Source: JBCCEJ01 sp039030335
GTDB taxonomy: Bacteria > Pseudomonadota > Gammaproteobacteria > HK1
DNA: 40,913 nucleotides
Assembly: GCA_039030335.1 (NCBI GenBank)
Contig: JBCCEJ010000053.1
Location: forward strand, 1 to 40,913
Direction of reading: 5' to 3'
A model generated the notes under the pieces. That model saw nothing but the letters and a program-made list of their open reading frames with translations, was not told the DNA's origin and ran no database searches. The position numbers were made by a program, and so were the translations under genes. This document shows positions 16,529 through 24,974 of the stretch, one piece after another (within the stretch, counting starts at the first letter, position 1; every line of letters starts with the position of its first letter).

Positions 16529-18094
16529 ATGCAGGAGCTCGCGGCACTCGCGGCAGACCTCAATGACAACCTCATGCGGCAAGTACTGGAAGCCTGTCCG
16601 TTGCCGATCAGCATGACGCGTCTGGGTGATGGCGTTGTCCTCTACGACAACCCGGCCTGCCGTGCGCTCTTTGGCGACGCGGCCGTCGATGCACCGGTGC
16701 GGGACGTCTACACAACGCCCGAAACGGACCCGCTGTGCCTGGCACAACTGCGCGACACGGGTCAGGTGGACGACCTGGAAATCGAAGTCGCCAGGCCGGG
16801 CGGTGAGACTTTGCCAGTGGCCTGGTCGGCGCGGCTGATCAAATTCCAGGGGCAGGCGGTAGTCGTCTCCACTGCCAAAGATCTCCGCGAGCGACGCGTT
16901 CTGGAAGAGGAAATGCACCGCCAGCGTGAAGCCCTGCATCAGCGCGAAAAGCTGAGCGCACTCGGTGAACTGCTGGCGAGCGTCGCGCACGAGCTCAACA
17001 ACCCGCTGTCCGTAGTGGTCGGGCAGGCGCTGCTCATGAGCGAAACCGCCACCGACCCCAAAACCGTCGAACGAGCCGACAAGATCGGCGCCGCCGCGGA
17101 ACGGTGCTCGCGCATCGTCAAAGCGTTTCTCGCCATGGCAAGGCAGGAGCCTGCGTCGCGCACGGAAATTGACCCGAACCTGCTCGTGCGCTCGGCTTTG
17201 GACCTGAATCCAGCCGACCCGGCCGACCATATCAAGGTGCGCGTCCGCCTGGCACGTCAGGTCCCGGCAGTCCATGGCGACCTGCATCAGTTGGTTCAGG
17301 TGGTCGGCAATCTTCTGCGCAATGCGCAGCACGCCTTGCGTGACAGCGCCGGGCCACGTGAACTCAAGGTCACTACCACCTACCGGGCCAAGACCGGCAT
17401 CGTCGTCATCAAGGTGAAAGACAACGGTCCGGGCGTCGACCCGGACATCCGCACGCGCATTTTCGAACCGCTGTTCACGACCAAACAGGTGGGGAACGGC
17501 ATCGGTATCGGCCTGGCGCTTTGCCACCGCATCGTCGAGAGCCACGGCGGCACGCTACACCTGGAGCGCGAGCGCTCGCCCGGCGCGGTGTTCTCGATCC
17601 GACTGCCGACAGTGACAGGCCCGCGTGCGGCCGAAGCCCCGAAGGCCACTGCCGCCCGGGAAGTCGCGGCGCAGCGCGTACTGGTCATCGATGATGAGAG
17701 CGAGGTGGCAGCCACCATTGCTGATATCGTCCGCGCTGGGGGACACCACGCGGAGTGCGTTCATTCCGGAACGCTGGCGCTTGAGCGGCTCGCCGAACAT
17801 CAGTTCGACACGATCATCAGCGACATTCGCATGCCGGGCCTGGATGGGCGCAAGCTGTTCAGGGCGCTAGATCAGGTAGCGCCAGAAATGGTCGACCGCA
17901 TCATCTTTATTACCGGCGACTCGTTGACCCGGCGCGTGCGCGATTTCCTGCACACGAGCGGCAGACCCTACCTCGAAAAGCCCGTGAGGCCGTCGGAGGT
18001 CCTGAATCTCTTGCGTGCCACCAGTCAACCGCCAAACGCACGCCGCAACATTCCCGTTCAGACCGAGCAACGAGTTGAACCGCATGGACGTTAA
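16529..18094 (+). CDS. Hybrid sensor histidine kinase, PAS-HisKA-HATPase-REC
   Basis: Soluble hybrid kinase of 521 aa, paralogue of the divergent kinase. The ATG at 16529 is chosen because GGGAG lies seven bases upstream; the ATG at 16496 has no ribosome site. Domains: one PAS-like region at about 15-120, HisKA with His154 in SVAHELNNP, HATPase with NLLRNAQHAL, DNGPGVD and GIGIGLAL, and a receiver from about 382 with VIDDES and Asp432 (ISDIRMPGLDG), then LEKPVRP. Its stop overlaps the response-regulator start by 11 bases, so the two proteins are made together and are likely partners. No histidine phosphotransfer (Hpt) domain is visible, leaving open how the attached receiver communicates with the free regulator. 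Confidence 0.9.
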   Translation: MQELAALAADLNDNLMRQVLEACPLPISMTRLGDGVVLYDNPACRALFGDAAVDAPVRDVYTTPETDPLCLAQLRDTGQVDDLEIEVARPGGETLPVAWSARLIKFQGQAVVVSTAKDLRERRVLEEEMHRQREALHQREKLSALGELLASVAHELNNPLSVVVGQALLMSETATDPKTVERADKIGAAAERCSRIVKAFLAMARQEPASRTEIDPNLLVRSALDLNPADPADHIKVRVRLARQVPAVHGDLHQLVQVVGNLLRNAQHALRDSAGPRELKVTTTYRAKTGIVVIKVKDNGPGVDPDIRTRIFEPLFTTKQVGNGIGIGLALCHRIVESHGGTLHLERERSPGAVFSIRLPTVTGPRAAEAPKATAAREVAAQRVLVIDDESEVAATIADIVRAGGHHAECVHSGTLALERLAEHQFDTIISDIRMPGLDGRKLFRALDQVAPEMVDRIIFITGDSLTRRVRDFLHTSGRPYLEKPVRPSEVLNLLRATSQPPNARRNIPVQTEQRVEPHGR

Positions 18095-18809
18095 GAATAC
18101 GCATATCGTGGTTGTCGACGACGAAGCCACCATTCGCGACACCATTCGCGAATACCTTGAGATCCACGGCTACCGCGTGACCGAGGCGGATAGTGCGCGC
18201 ACGTTGCGTACGATGCTCGAAGGCGGTGCTGATATAGATCTCGTGGTGCTGGACGTCAGCATGCCGGGTGAAGATGGCCTGTCGCTGGCGCGGTTTCTGC
18301 GCGAGTCCACGGACGTGCTGATCGTGATGCTGACAGCCGCCGGTGAAGTGGTCGACAGAATCGTCGGCCTCGAGATGGGCGCTGATGACTACATCGCCAA
18401 ACCCGCCGACCTGCGCGAGCTGCTGGCCCGCATCAAGGCGGTCATACGGCGCAGACACGAAGCCGCGCCGGCCGCCGCTCTTTCTCAGCCGACCGACGTC
18501 ATACAGCTCGGCAACCACGCGCTGCACCTGGAAGCGCGCAAGCTGACCGACGCGAGCGGCGAGGAGATCGCGATCACGTCGATGGAGTTCGATCTGCTGC
18601 GCGCCTTTTGCGAAAACCCGAATCGCGTACTGAGCCGCGACCAACTTCTGGAACTCGCGCACCACAAGCGCTGGGAGCCCTACGACCGGAGTATCGATAT
18701 CCGGGTCGGGCGCCTGCGCAAGAAACTCGAAGCCGACCCACAAAAGCCGGAACTCATCAAGACAGTTCACGGCGTTGGTTATGTGTTCGCGCCGCCGGTG
18801 CCGGCTTGA
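18084..18809 (+). CDS. OmpR/PhoB-type response regulator
   Basis: Two-component transcription factor of 241 aa. The receiver has the acidic pair VVDDE, phospho-acceptor Asp57 (VLDVSMPGEDG), Thr84 in MLTAAG and Lys107 in ADDYIAKPADL. The C-terminal winged-helix domain (about 140-238) shows ITSMEFDLLRAFCENPNRVLSR and IDIRVGRLRKKLE...IKTVHGVGYVF. The start ATG lies inside the last codons of the upstream kinase gene (11-base overlap), which argues for translational coupling and a cognate pair. The regulon is unknown; the genes just downstream (DUF1127-like and ICMT-like) and the kinase promoter region are natural candidates (inference). Confidence 0.93.
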   Translation: MDVKNTHIVVVDDEATIRDTIREYLEIHGYRVTEADSARTLRTMLEGGADIDLVVLDVSMPGEDGLSLARFLRESTDVLIVMLTAAGEVVDRIVGLEMGADDYIAKPADLRELLARIKAVIRRRHEAAPAAALSQPTDVIQLGNHALHLEARKLTDASGEEIAITSMEFDLLRAFCENPNRVLSRDQLLELAHHKRWEPYDRSIDIRVGRLRKKLEADPQKPELIKTVHGVGYVFAPPVPA

Positions 18810-18863
18810 AGCACCATTGAAACCGGGCGGCGTAGCCGCATTTCGAACGATGAAGGGAAACTT

Positions 18864-18878
18864 TACATTTCGGCAACA
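18864..18878 (+). promoter_or_regulatory. Possible OmpR-family regulator site upstream of the DUF1127 gene
   Basis: TACATTTCGGCAACA in the 168-base gap after the response regulator resembles, with a one-base insertion, the RstA-type box TACATNTNGTTACA. It lies about 100 bases before the DUF1127 ATG and just after a small GCGGC/GCCGC hairpin (18827-18839). Weak evidence. Confidence 0.25.
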
Positions 18879-18977
18879 AACCGGACATCGTGCGGACAAC
18901 ACCGCGCGATAACTTGACGCTGAACGGCAGCCAGCCAAAAGCCGGCGTGCCGTCAGTCCGTCATCAAGGAGAGACCC

Positions 18978-19277
18978 ATGCAGTCCACAGTCCCAGCCAT
19001 CGCGCATTTCGCATTACCCCGCGAACCATCGCTTCGGGCTTCGATCAAGTCCTTTGCCAATCGCGTTTGGCAGCGTGTGTACACCGTCGGCGCCCGACTG
19101 TTGAAACGCCGTCGCCGGAGCAGCGTATACGCGGGCGCGCTGGTAACTCTCGCCAGCATCAACGGCCATACGCTCGCGGACATAGGTGTCCGCCCAGGCG
19201 GCATCTCCGAGTATGCCTCGGTCGTCGCAGACCATCCGCGCGTGGATCCGCGCGACGTACTGGGCCCCGCTGCATGA
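18978..19277 (+). CDS. DUF1127-like small protein
   Basis: A 99-aa basic protein with AAGGAG six bases before its ATG. The C-terminal half carries a DUF1127-like segment (LVTLASINGHTLADIGVRPGGISEYAS), comparable to the LDDRxLxDIGLxR motif of YjiS-type proteins. The N-terminal half is Arg/Lys-rich (LLKRRRRSS). Some DUF1127 proteins bind RNA and influence phosphate or carbon metabolism in alphaproteobacteria; that role is not shown here. It sits between a response regulator and a membrane methyltransferase on the same strand, 27 bases before the latter, so it may be co-transcribed with it. Confidence 0.7.
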   Translation: MQSTVPAIAHFALPREPSLRASIKSFANRVWQRVYTVGARLLKRRRRSSVYAGALVTLASINGHTLADIGVRPGGISEYASVVADHPRVDPRDVLGPAA

Positions 19278-19304
19278 GACACACCGCCGTGACGCCGGAA
19301 TCTT

Positions 19305-19820
19305 GTGAGCCAGCGGCAAACTCGCAGCTTGGTGGGTAGCTGGCTCAAAGCCGATCAAGATGCGGCAGCGGTCACCGTGCCGCCGCCGCTGCTCTGTCTG
19401 GGGGCACTGGCTGGCGCATGGTGTCTGGAGCGCTGGGCTATGCATCTGCCGCTGCCCGGTGGCGCTACGAACATCGCGTACGCAGCCGGCTGGAGCATCG
19501 GCGCGGCCGGCGTCACGGTCGCCCTGTTCGCGCTCGGTCTGTTCGGCCGCGCGGGGCAGGACCCGCATCCTTGGAAAACCACACCCGCCCTGATCGAGAC
19601 TGGTGTTTATCGTTGGACGCGCAACCCGATGTACCTTGGGATGGCGCTCGTTATCACCGCCTTCGCACTGGTGCTGAATTCACTCTGGTTTCTCATCGGC
19701 ACCATCGCGTTCATGTTGTCTGTATATCAACTGGCCGTCCGCCCGGAAGAACATTACCTCACCAATAAATTCGGTGACGACTACGCGGCGTACTGTGCCC
19801 GCGTGCGACGGTGGCTCTAA
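19305..19820 (+). CDS. ICMT/PEMT-like membrane methyltransferase family protein
   Basis: Integral membrane protein of 171 aa with about four hydrophobic segments. The SAM-binding signature of the isoprenylcysteine carboxyl methyltransferase-like family is clear: GVYRWTRNPMYLGMAL (about 98-113), then the C-terminal PEEHYLTNKFGDDYAAYCARVRRWL pattern. In bacteria the substrate is generally unknown. The start is taken as GTG 19305 with GGAA close upstream; this is not certain. It follows the DUF1127-like gene by 27 bases and is convergent with the DUF763 gene, with a hairpin between them. Confidence 0.8.
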   Translation: MSQRQTRSLVGSWLKADQDAAAVTVPPPLLCLGALAGAWCLERWAMHLPLPGGATNIAYAAGWSIGAAGVTVALFALGLFGRAGQDPHPWKTTPALIETGVYRWTRNPMYLGMALVITAFALVLNSLWFLIGTIAFMLSVYQLAVRPEEHYLTNKFGDDYAAYCARVRRWL

Positions 19821-19827
19821 GGCAACT

Positions 19828-19861
19828 GCCCGACCGCGTCGAACGCGCGTACCCGTCGGGC
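19828..19861. terminator. Compound hairpin between convergent genes
   Basis: Outer arms GCCCGAC/GTCGGGC (7 bp) enclose an inner stem CGCGT-cga-ACGCG (5 bp) with a 7-base bulge. It begins eight bases after the ICMT-like stop and lies before the DUF763 stop on the other strand. No U-run, but position fits a bidirectional terminator. Confidence 0.45.
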
Positions 19862-19897
19862 GATATGAAGCGCGCCGTACCGTCCCGCATGATGGCG

Positions 19898-21205
19898 CTA
19901 GAAAAGGTCGAGTTGTCCAGACGACTGTGTGGCGCCCCGCTTTGCGGTAGCTTTGCGTCTGCGCCCGGATTCAGCGCGTGCAGACCCAATCCGCGGCCCG
20001 GACCCGGCCGCGGCGGGCCGATCGCCGACCTGGCGCGGATCCATGTGCTGCAAACGCTCGTGCTCGCGCGCGACGATCTGTGCGAAGCCGGGGCCGTCCA
20101 CCTTACCCTCCAACCAAAGTGACTGTCGGTCGAGCCGGGCCAGCGCGTCCAGGCGCTCGCGCCGCCCCAGCCGGGCTTCCGTCAGGGCGCGGCGCAATAC
20201 CGAGGCGGTGCGGTCATATACATCGAGAGGTACCGGAAACGGAAAGCCATCCTTGCCGCCGTGCGCGTAGCTGAAACGCGCCGGGTCGCTGAACCGCGCG
20301 GGCGCGCCATATACCACCTCTGCGACCAGCGCCAGCGACTCGATCGTGCGCGGCCCGACGCCGGGTGTAACCAGCAGATCGGGAAAGTCCTTGGGTCCGC
20401 GCTCTGCAGCCGCCGCGAGAGCGGCGTGCAGGCGCCGCAGTTTGACGTCGGCGGGCCGCGGGTGGTGGTGCGCTGGCAAGTCGAGGTGCAACTGCGCACG
20501 CTGTTGGTCAGCGAGTGTTGCGACGATCCGGTCGGGTCCTTCGTCCTCCAACAGACGTAACTGACTGTCGCGGGCCAGGGCCGCGCGCGTATCGGTCAGG
20601 TTCAGAATTTCGCCGGCCGGAATGCCGTCCAAGCCGGCGTGCGGTGCGTCTACGAAGTTCGTCAGACCTGCCGACAACCAGTGGTAGCGCCGTGCGTAGC
20701 GAACCTCGGGGCGCATGCCCTGCTGCACGACACACCACGCCCCGTCGGCTGCGACGATAAAGCCATGCAGGTAGAGCTGGTAGCCGTCTTGCAGCGCGTT
20801 GTTGTCGACCTTGGCGACCAGCCGGCTCGTACCGGCCAGATGTTCCCCGTCGAGCCCGGTTCGATCGCCAACGGCGCACAGCTCGGCAGGCGTCGCGCGC
20901 GAGCGCCGACCACGGCCGCCGCAGACGTACAGACCCAGTTCGTCCTGCACCGGCTCCAACCCCCGGCGCAGTGCGCCGATGACGCTGGTCGTGATGCCGG
21001 ACGAATGCCAGTCCATGCCCATGACGGCACCAAAACTCTGAAACCAGAATGGGTCGGCGAGACGCACGAGGACTTCGTCGCGGCCGTATTCGTGCGCGAC
21101 GGCCTCCACGATCACACGCCCGAGCGTCGCCATACGCGTGGCGAGCCACTGCGGCACAAAGCCTCCGTGCAGCGGCAGATTGGCGCTGCCGGTGCGGCTG
21201 CTCAT
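19898..21205 (-). CDS. DUF763 protein with HhH segment and C-terminal clamp-binding-like motif
   Basis: A 435-aa DUF763-family protein of unknown function. N-terminal family hallmarks are SANLPLHGG (7-15), DPFWFQSFGAVMGMDWHSSG (51-70) and the Gly/Arg-rich CGGRGRRSRATP (95-106). Residues 277-300 (LLVTPGVGPRTIESLALVAEVV) look like a helix-hairpin-helix DNA-binding segment. After about residue 395 comes a basic, probably disordered tail (GRRRKATAKRG), ending exactly in QLDLF (431-435, codons 19901-19915 on the complement). QL[S/D]LF is the consensus peptide by which bacterial DNA-polymerase and repair proteins bind the beta sliding clamp. The ATG overlaps the hyuB stop as ATGA, so translation is coupled to hydantoinase genes; this pairing is unexpected. 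Family membership is firm, the clamp link is inference. Confidence 0.85.
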   Translation of the reverse strand: MSSRTGSANLPLHGGFVPQWLATRMATLGRVIVEAVAHEYGRDEVLVRLADPFWFQSFGAVMGMDWHSSGITTSVIGALRRGLEPVQDELGLYVCGGRGRRSRATPAELCAVGDRTGLDGEHLAGTSRLVAKVDNNALQDGYQLYLHGFIVAADGAWCVVQQGMRPEVRYARRYHWLSAGLTNFVDAPHAGLDGIPAGEILNLTDTRAALARDSQLRLLEDEGPDRIVATLADQQRAQLHLDLPAHHHPRPADVKLRRLHAALAAAAERGPKDFPDLLVTPGVGPRTIESLALVAEVVYGAPARFSDPARFSYAHGGKDGFPFPVPLDVYDRTASVLRRALTEARLGRRERLDALARLDRQSLWLEGKVDGPGFAQIVAREHERLQHMDPRQVGDRPAAAGSGPRIGSARAESGRRRKATAKRGATQSSGQLDLF

Positions 21206-22869
21206 GCAGGGCCGGCCGTGACTTTGCCGTCGTCGATATCGCGCTGCCGCGCGACCGGATCGCGCGCGGATGGCTCCCCGAACCCTGCCCCACCCGGGGT
21301 CTCCATGCGCACCCGGTCGCCGGCGACCACGGGCAGCGCGGAATGGCGCGGTTCGAGAATGCGCTCGGCTGCAGTGCCGCCGTTCACGACGACGCGAGCA
21401 TTAGAGCCAGTGCGTCCGCCCAGTGCACCTTCAGCGCAAGTTTCGAAGCTGTCGGCGCGCGCGCCAAAGGTGGTCTCGTCATCGAGGATACGGACCTCGC
21501 GTGCGATGCCCAATCCACCCCGCCAGGTACCGTCACCGCCGGAATCCGGGATGAGCGCGTACTCCTCGACGTGCAGCGGGTATTCCAGTTCCACCGCTTC
21601 AACGGGCATGTTGAGCGAGTTCGTGATGTGCACGTGCGCGCCGTCCATGCCGTCGGCGTTCGCGAGCGCGCCGTTCCCGCCGCCGATGGTCTCGAGGTAC
21701 ACGTAGTTGCCGGAACCAGATCGGCGGCGGCCGGAGAACACCATCGCCGCGAGAACATCGTGGCTGTCAGCCATCGCCCGATCGCCCGGCAAGAACGCCC
21801 GGAAGGCGCCGAAGATCGCGCCAGCCAGTTTCTGGCACGTGGTCGTTCTGGCCCCGACCGCGGCGGGAAAATGCGGGTTCAAAATCGTACCGGCCGGTAC
21901 GGTGAGGTGAACGGCGTCAAACAGTCCGCTGTTCGGCGGCAACTCCGGGTCGAGCAGTGCTTTCAACGCGTACGCGATGGTGGCCAGCACGCCACTTGGC
22001 ATGACGTTGTAGCCGCCGCGCGATTGCGGCCCGGTGCCGGTGAAGTCGAGGTGTAGTCGATCTCCATCAACCGTCACCGTAGCGGTGATCGGCAAACGCG
22101 CGCCACCGGTACCGTCGTGGTCCATCCACGTCGTGTACTCGTGCGTACCATCGGGCAGCGCTTCGATGTGCAGCCGCAGACGTCTCGCGGTGTAGCTCAG
22201 CAGATCCGCCATCGCCTCGCGCATGTTCGCCATGCCGAGCCGCGCGGCCAGTTGCTCCACCTGTACGGCACCACGCGTGTTAACGGCGAGCTGCACCTTC
22301 AGATCGAGAATCCGCTCGTCTGGTTCGCGCGTATTGTGTGCGATCAGTCGAAGCAGGCCTTCGTCGAGTTCACCAGCGCGTTGCAGGCGTGCCGGTGGGA
22401 TGCGCAGTCCTTCCGCGAAGATGTTCGGCGCAGTCGGGCTGATCGACCCGGGTACCGGTCCGCCGACATCGGCGTGATGTCCGAGATTCGCCGCGAAGAA
22501 CTCGACACGTCCGCCGATGAACACCGGCGTGATGATGGCGATGTCCGGCAAGTGCGTGCCGCCCGCGAGGTACGCGTCGTTGCACACGAACGCATCGCCC
22601 GGGCACATGTCTTCCACCGCGTAGAAGTTCAATACCGCCTCGACGCCACCCAACAGGGAGCCGAGATGGATCGGGATGTGTGCCGCCTGCACCACGACCC
22701 GGCCCGCCGCATCGAACAGCGCAACAGAACAATCCCGCCGCTCCTTGATATTCGGCGAAAACGAACTCCGCACCAGGTGCTCGCCCATCTCTTCGGTGAT
22801 GGCGAGCAAACGGTGACTGAAGATCTCCATTTGCACGGCGTTGCCGGGCGTGGTCTGACGGTCAGTCAT
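21202..22869 (-). CDS. hyuB: Hydantoinase B/oxoprolinase family protein
   Basis: Beta-type subunit (555 aa) of an ATP-dependent hydantoinase/oxoprolinase/acetone-carboxylase-like enzyme, which works with the HyuA subunit to open a cyclic amide or act on a carbonyl using ATP. Family segments include RDCSVALFDAAGRVVVQAAHIPIHLGSL split across 45-72, GDAFVCNDAYLAGGTHLPD, TGTGPQSRGGYNVMPSG, SGGDGTWRGGLG and TPGGAGFG. It overlaps hyuA by four bases (22866-22869) and its stop overlaps the DUF763 start (21202-21205). The substrate may be an N-substituted hydantoin, 5-oxoproline or related lactam; the sequence does not decide. Confidence 0.9.
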   Translation of the reverse strand: MTDRQTTPGNAVQMEIFSHRLLAITEEMGEHLVRSSFSPNIKERRDCSVALFDAAGRVVVQAAHIPIHLGSLLGGVEAVLNFYAVEDMCPGDAFVCNDAYLAGGTHLPDIAIITPVFIGGRVEFFAANLGHHADVGGPVPGSISPTAPNIFAEGLRIPPARLQRAGELDEGLLRLIAHNTREPDERILDLKVQLAVNTRGAVQVEQLAARLGMANMREAMADLLSYTARRLRLHIEALPDGTHEYTTWMDHDGTGGARLPITATVTVDGDRLHLDFTGTGPQSRGGYNVMPSGVLATIAYALKALLDPELPPNSGLFDAVHLTVPAGTILNPHFPAAVGARTTTCQKLAGAIFGAFRAFLPGDRAMADSHDVLAAMVFSGRRRSGSGNYVYLETIGGGNGALANADGMDGAHVHITNSLNMPVEAVELEYPLHVEEYALIPDSGGDGTWRGGLGIAREVRILDDETTFGARADSFETCAEGALGGRTGSNARVVVNGGTAAERILEPRHSALPVVAGDRVRMETPGGAGFGEPSARDPVARQRDIDDGKVTAGPA

Positions 22870-24974
22870 CGTCCCGGCCCTTCATCCGGCATATCGAAGG
22901 TGCCCACTGCGATCACGAGATTGCCAAAGTCATCGACCGTCGCGTGGTCGGCGGCCGCGAGCCACGTCGTCGAAGTCATCTCACTGACGATCGCAGGCCC
23001 GGCGACCGACATCCCGGACGTCAGCCGCCCGCGCTCGTAGACCGGCACGGACTGCCAGCCGGCCGTCACACCCACATAGACGTTGCGTCGGCCGATTTCA
23101 GCCGCTCGTGGCGGCACATCTGCTCCCGCATCAGTCCGCTCGAGCGCCGCTTTCTCCACGGCCCACTCCGCGCGCGCCCGGCAGTTCACGATGATGACGT
23201 CCCGATTGTCGATCGCGTAGCCGTAGTGCCCGGTGTGCGCCGCGTGCAGTGCATCAGCAAAGTCCCCCTCCGAGAGCACCGCCGGATCGTTCAGTGGCAC
23301 CGGAACTTCGAAGCTCTGTCCCTCGTAGCGGGCATCGACCGACCAGCGTAGCCGGCCGGGCCCGGGGCCGGACTGCGCATCGAACCACCCGGCCGCCTCG
23401 CCTTTCAACGTCGCGAAAGCATCGCTCGCGGCGGACCATCCGCCGTCGTTCAGACCCCTGACGATGCTGACCACGAAATCGCGCGCCGGATCGCTTTGCA
23501 GCACACCACGCGCGCAGAGCGTGCCAGGCGCTGGCGGCACCAGCACGCGGCGGCTTTGTACCTCCCGGGCGACCGCCGTCGCATGCAGCGGCCCGGCGCC
23601 ACCGTACGCGACCAGCGTCATGTCGGCGGGGTCATGGCCGCGGGCCGTCGCAACCGCGCGGATGGCGCGCCCGATGTTGGCCACTGCGACGGCGATGACG
23701 CCATCTGCCGCCGCCTCGGCATTCATCTCGAGCAGATCGCCGACCTGAGCTTGCATGCCATCCCTGGCGGCGGCGACATCAACCGCCATGCGCCCGCCTA
23801 GCAGTCCCTCCGAAGCGAGGCGGCCCAACACCAGGTTGGCGTCCGTCACCGTTACCGCGGCGCCGCCGCGCCCGTAAGCGATCGGCCCGGGGCTCGCGCC
23901 GGCACTTTGCGGTCCAACCTTTAGCGCACCCGCCGCATCCACGCGCGCGATGCTGCCGCCGCCGGCGCCAACGACATGCACGTCCACCATCGGTGTACGC
24001 ACGGGATAGCCAGCCACGTCCCGCTCCGCTGTGTAGGCCGGCGCGCCGTCGACGATCATCGACACGTCGGTACTGGTGCCGCCAACGTCGAACGTCATGA
24101 CGTTGGCAAGACCGGTCGCATCGCTCAGCACCGCGGCGCTGACCACCCCCGCCGCCGGACCGGACAGACACGTGCGAACGGGCGCAGCCTCGACTTCCGT
24201 CACCGACATGACGCCGCCGCTGGATTGCACCGTAAACGGCGCTACCGGAATGCCGAGTTCGGCCACGCCCTCACCAAGCCGTTGCATATAGCGGCGCATC
24301 CGCGGGCCAACGAAAGCATTGACGACCACGGTGGACGAGCGCTCGAACTCACGAAACTCGGGCGACACGTCGCTAGACGCCGTGGCATAGACGTCGGGCA
24401 GTTGCTCGCGCAGGCGTGTGAGACACCGCTGTTCGTGGCCGGGAAACCGGTAGCTATGCAGAAAACTCACCGCGACAGCCTCCATGCCGCTCGCACGCAG
24501 CTGTTCGATGATCGTGGCTAGCGCATCGTCATCGAAAGCGCTCATCACCTTCCCATCCGCTGACACCCGCTCCGGCAACTCATACCGCCACGCGCGCGGC
24601 GCGAGGGGCGCGGGTCGCGCCTGTCGGTAGTCGTACAGCGCCGGGCGCGTTTGCCGGGCGATTTCCAGTACATCCCTGAACCCGGCAGTCGTGATTAACG
24701 CCGTTCGCGCCCCGCGGCGCTCGATCACCATGTTGGTTGCGACGGTAGTGCCATGGCCGACGTAGATAACCGCCGACGCGGGCACCGCTTCCGCGGCTAG
24801 CAGCTCACCGATCCCGGTCGCGATCGCGCGCGCCGGGTCGTCCGGAGTAGAGGGTACTTTGTGATGGGTAAGCCGCTGGTTCCGGGGATGCAACAAAACC
24901 AGATCGGTAAACGTGCCGCCGACATCGACACCGATGCGATAGCCGTTCGCCCCGTATGTGCAAGCTTCAGTCAA
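22866..24974 (-). CDS. hyuA: Hydantoinase A/oxoprolinase family protein
   Basis: ATP-dependent alpha-type subunit (702 aa) with an ASKHA (actin/hexokinase-like) ATPase core: IGVDVGGTFTD near residue 13, GHGTTVATNMVIERRG, and the second phosphate motif MTFDVGGTSTDVS, followed by VDVHVVGAGGGSIA. It partners with the overlapping hyuB product. The start is a TTG at 24974: the frame closes upstream at a TAA within a few codons and there is no ATG close to the conserved N-terminus. The ribosome site is weak (GGAT about nine bases upstream). It is the first gene of the leftward hyuA-hyuB-DUF763 operon. Confidence 0.9.
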   Translation of the reverse strand: MTEACTYGANGYRIGVDVGGTFTDLVLLHPRNQRLTHHKVPSTPDDPARAIATGIGELLAAEAVPASAVIYVGHGTTVATNMVIERRGARTALITTAGFRDVLEIARQTRPALYDYRQARPAPLAPRAWRYELPERVSADGKVMSAFDDDALATIIEQLRASGMEAVAVSFLHSYRFPGHEQRCLTRLREQLPDVYATASSDVSPEFREFERSSTVVVNAFVGPRMRRYMQRLGEGVAELGIPVAPFTVQSSGGVMSVTEVEAAPVRTCLSGPAAGVVSAAVLSDATGLANVMTFDVGGTSTDVSMIVDGAPAYTAERDVAGYPVRTPMVDVHVVGAGGGSIARVDAAGALKVGPQSAGASPGPIAYGRGGAAVTVTDANLVLGRLASEGLLGGRMAVDVAAARDGMQAQVGDLLEMNAEAAADGVIAVAVANIGRAIRAVATARGHDPADMTLVAYGGAGPLHATAVAREVQSRRVLVPPAPGTLCARGVLQSDPARDFVVSIVRGLNDGGWSAASDAFATLKGEAAGWFDAQSGPGPGRLRWSVDARYEGQSFEVPVPLNDPAVLSEGDFADALHAAHTGHYGYAIDNRDVIIVNCRARAEWAVEKAALERTDAGADVPPRAAEIGRRNVYVGVTAGWQSVPVYERGRLTSGMSVAGPAIVSEMTSTTWLAAADHATVDDFGNLVIAVGTFDMPDEGPGR

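Noticed and set aside
16396..16614. 73-codon N-terminal extension of the first hybrid kinase
   Set aside because: It overlaps the start of the divergent second kinase and has no domain similarity; the ATG at 16395 fits the PAS start.
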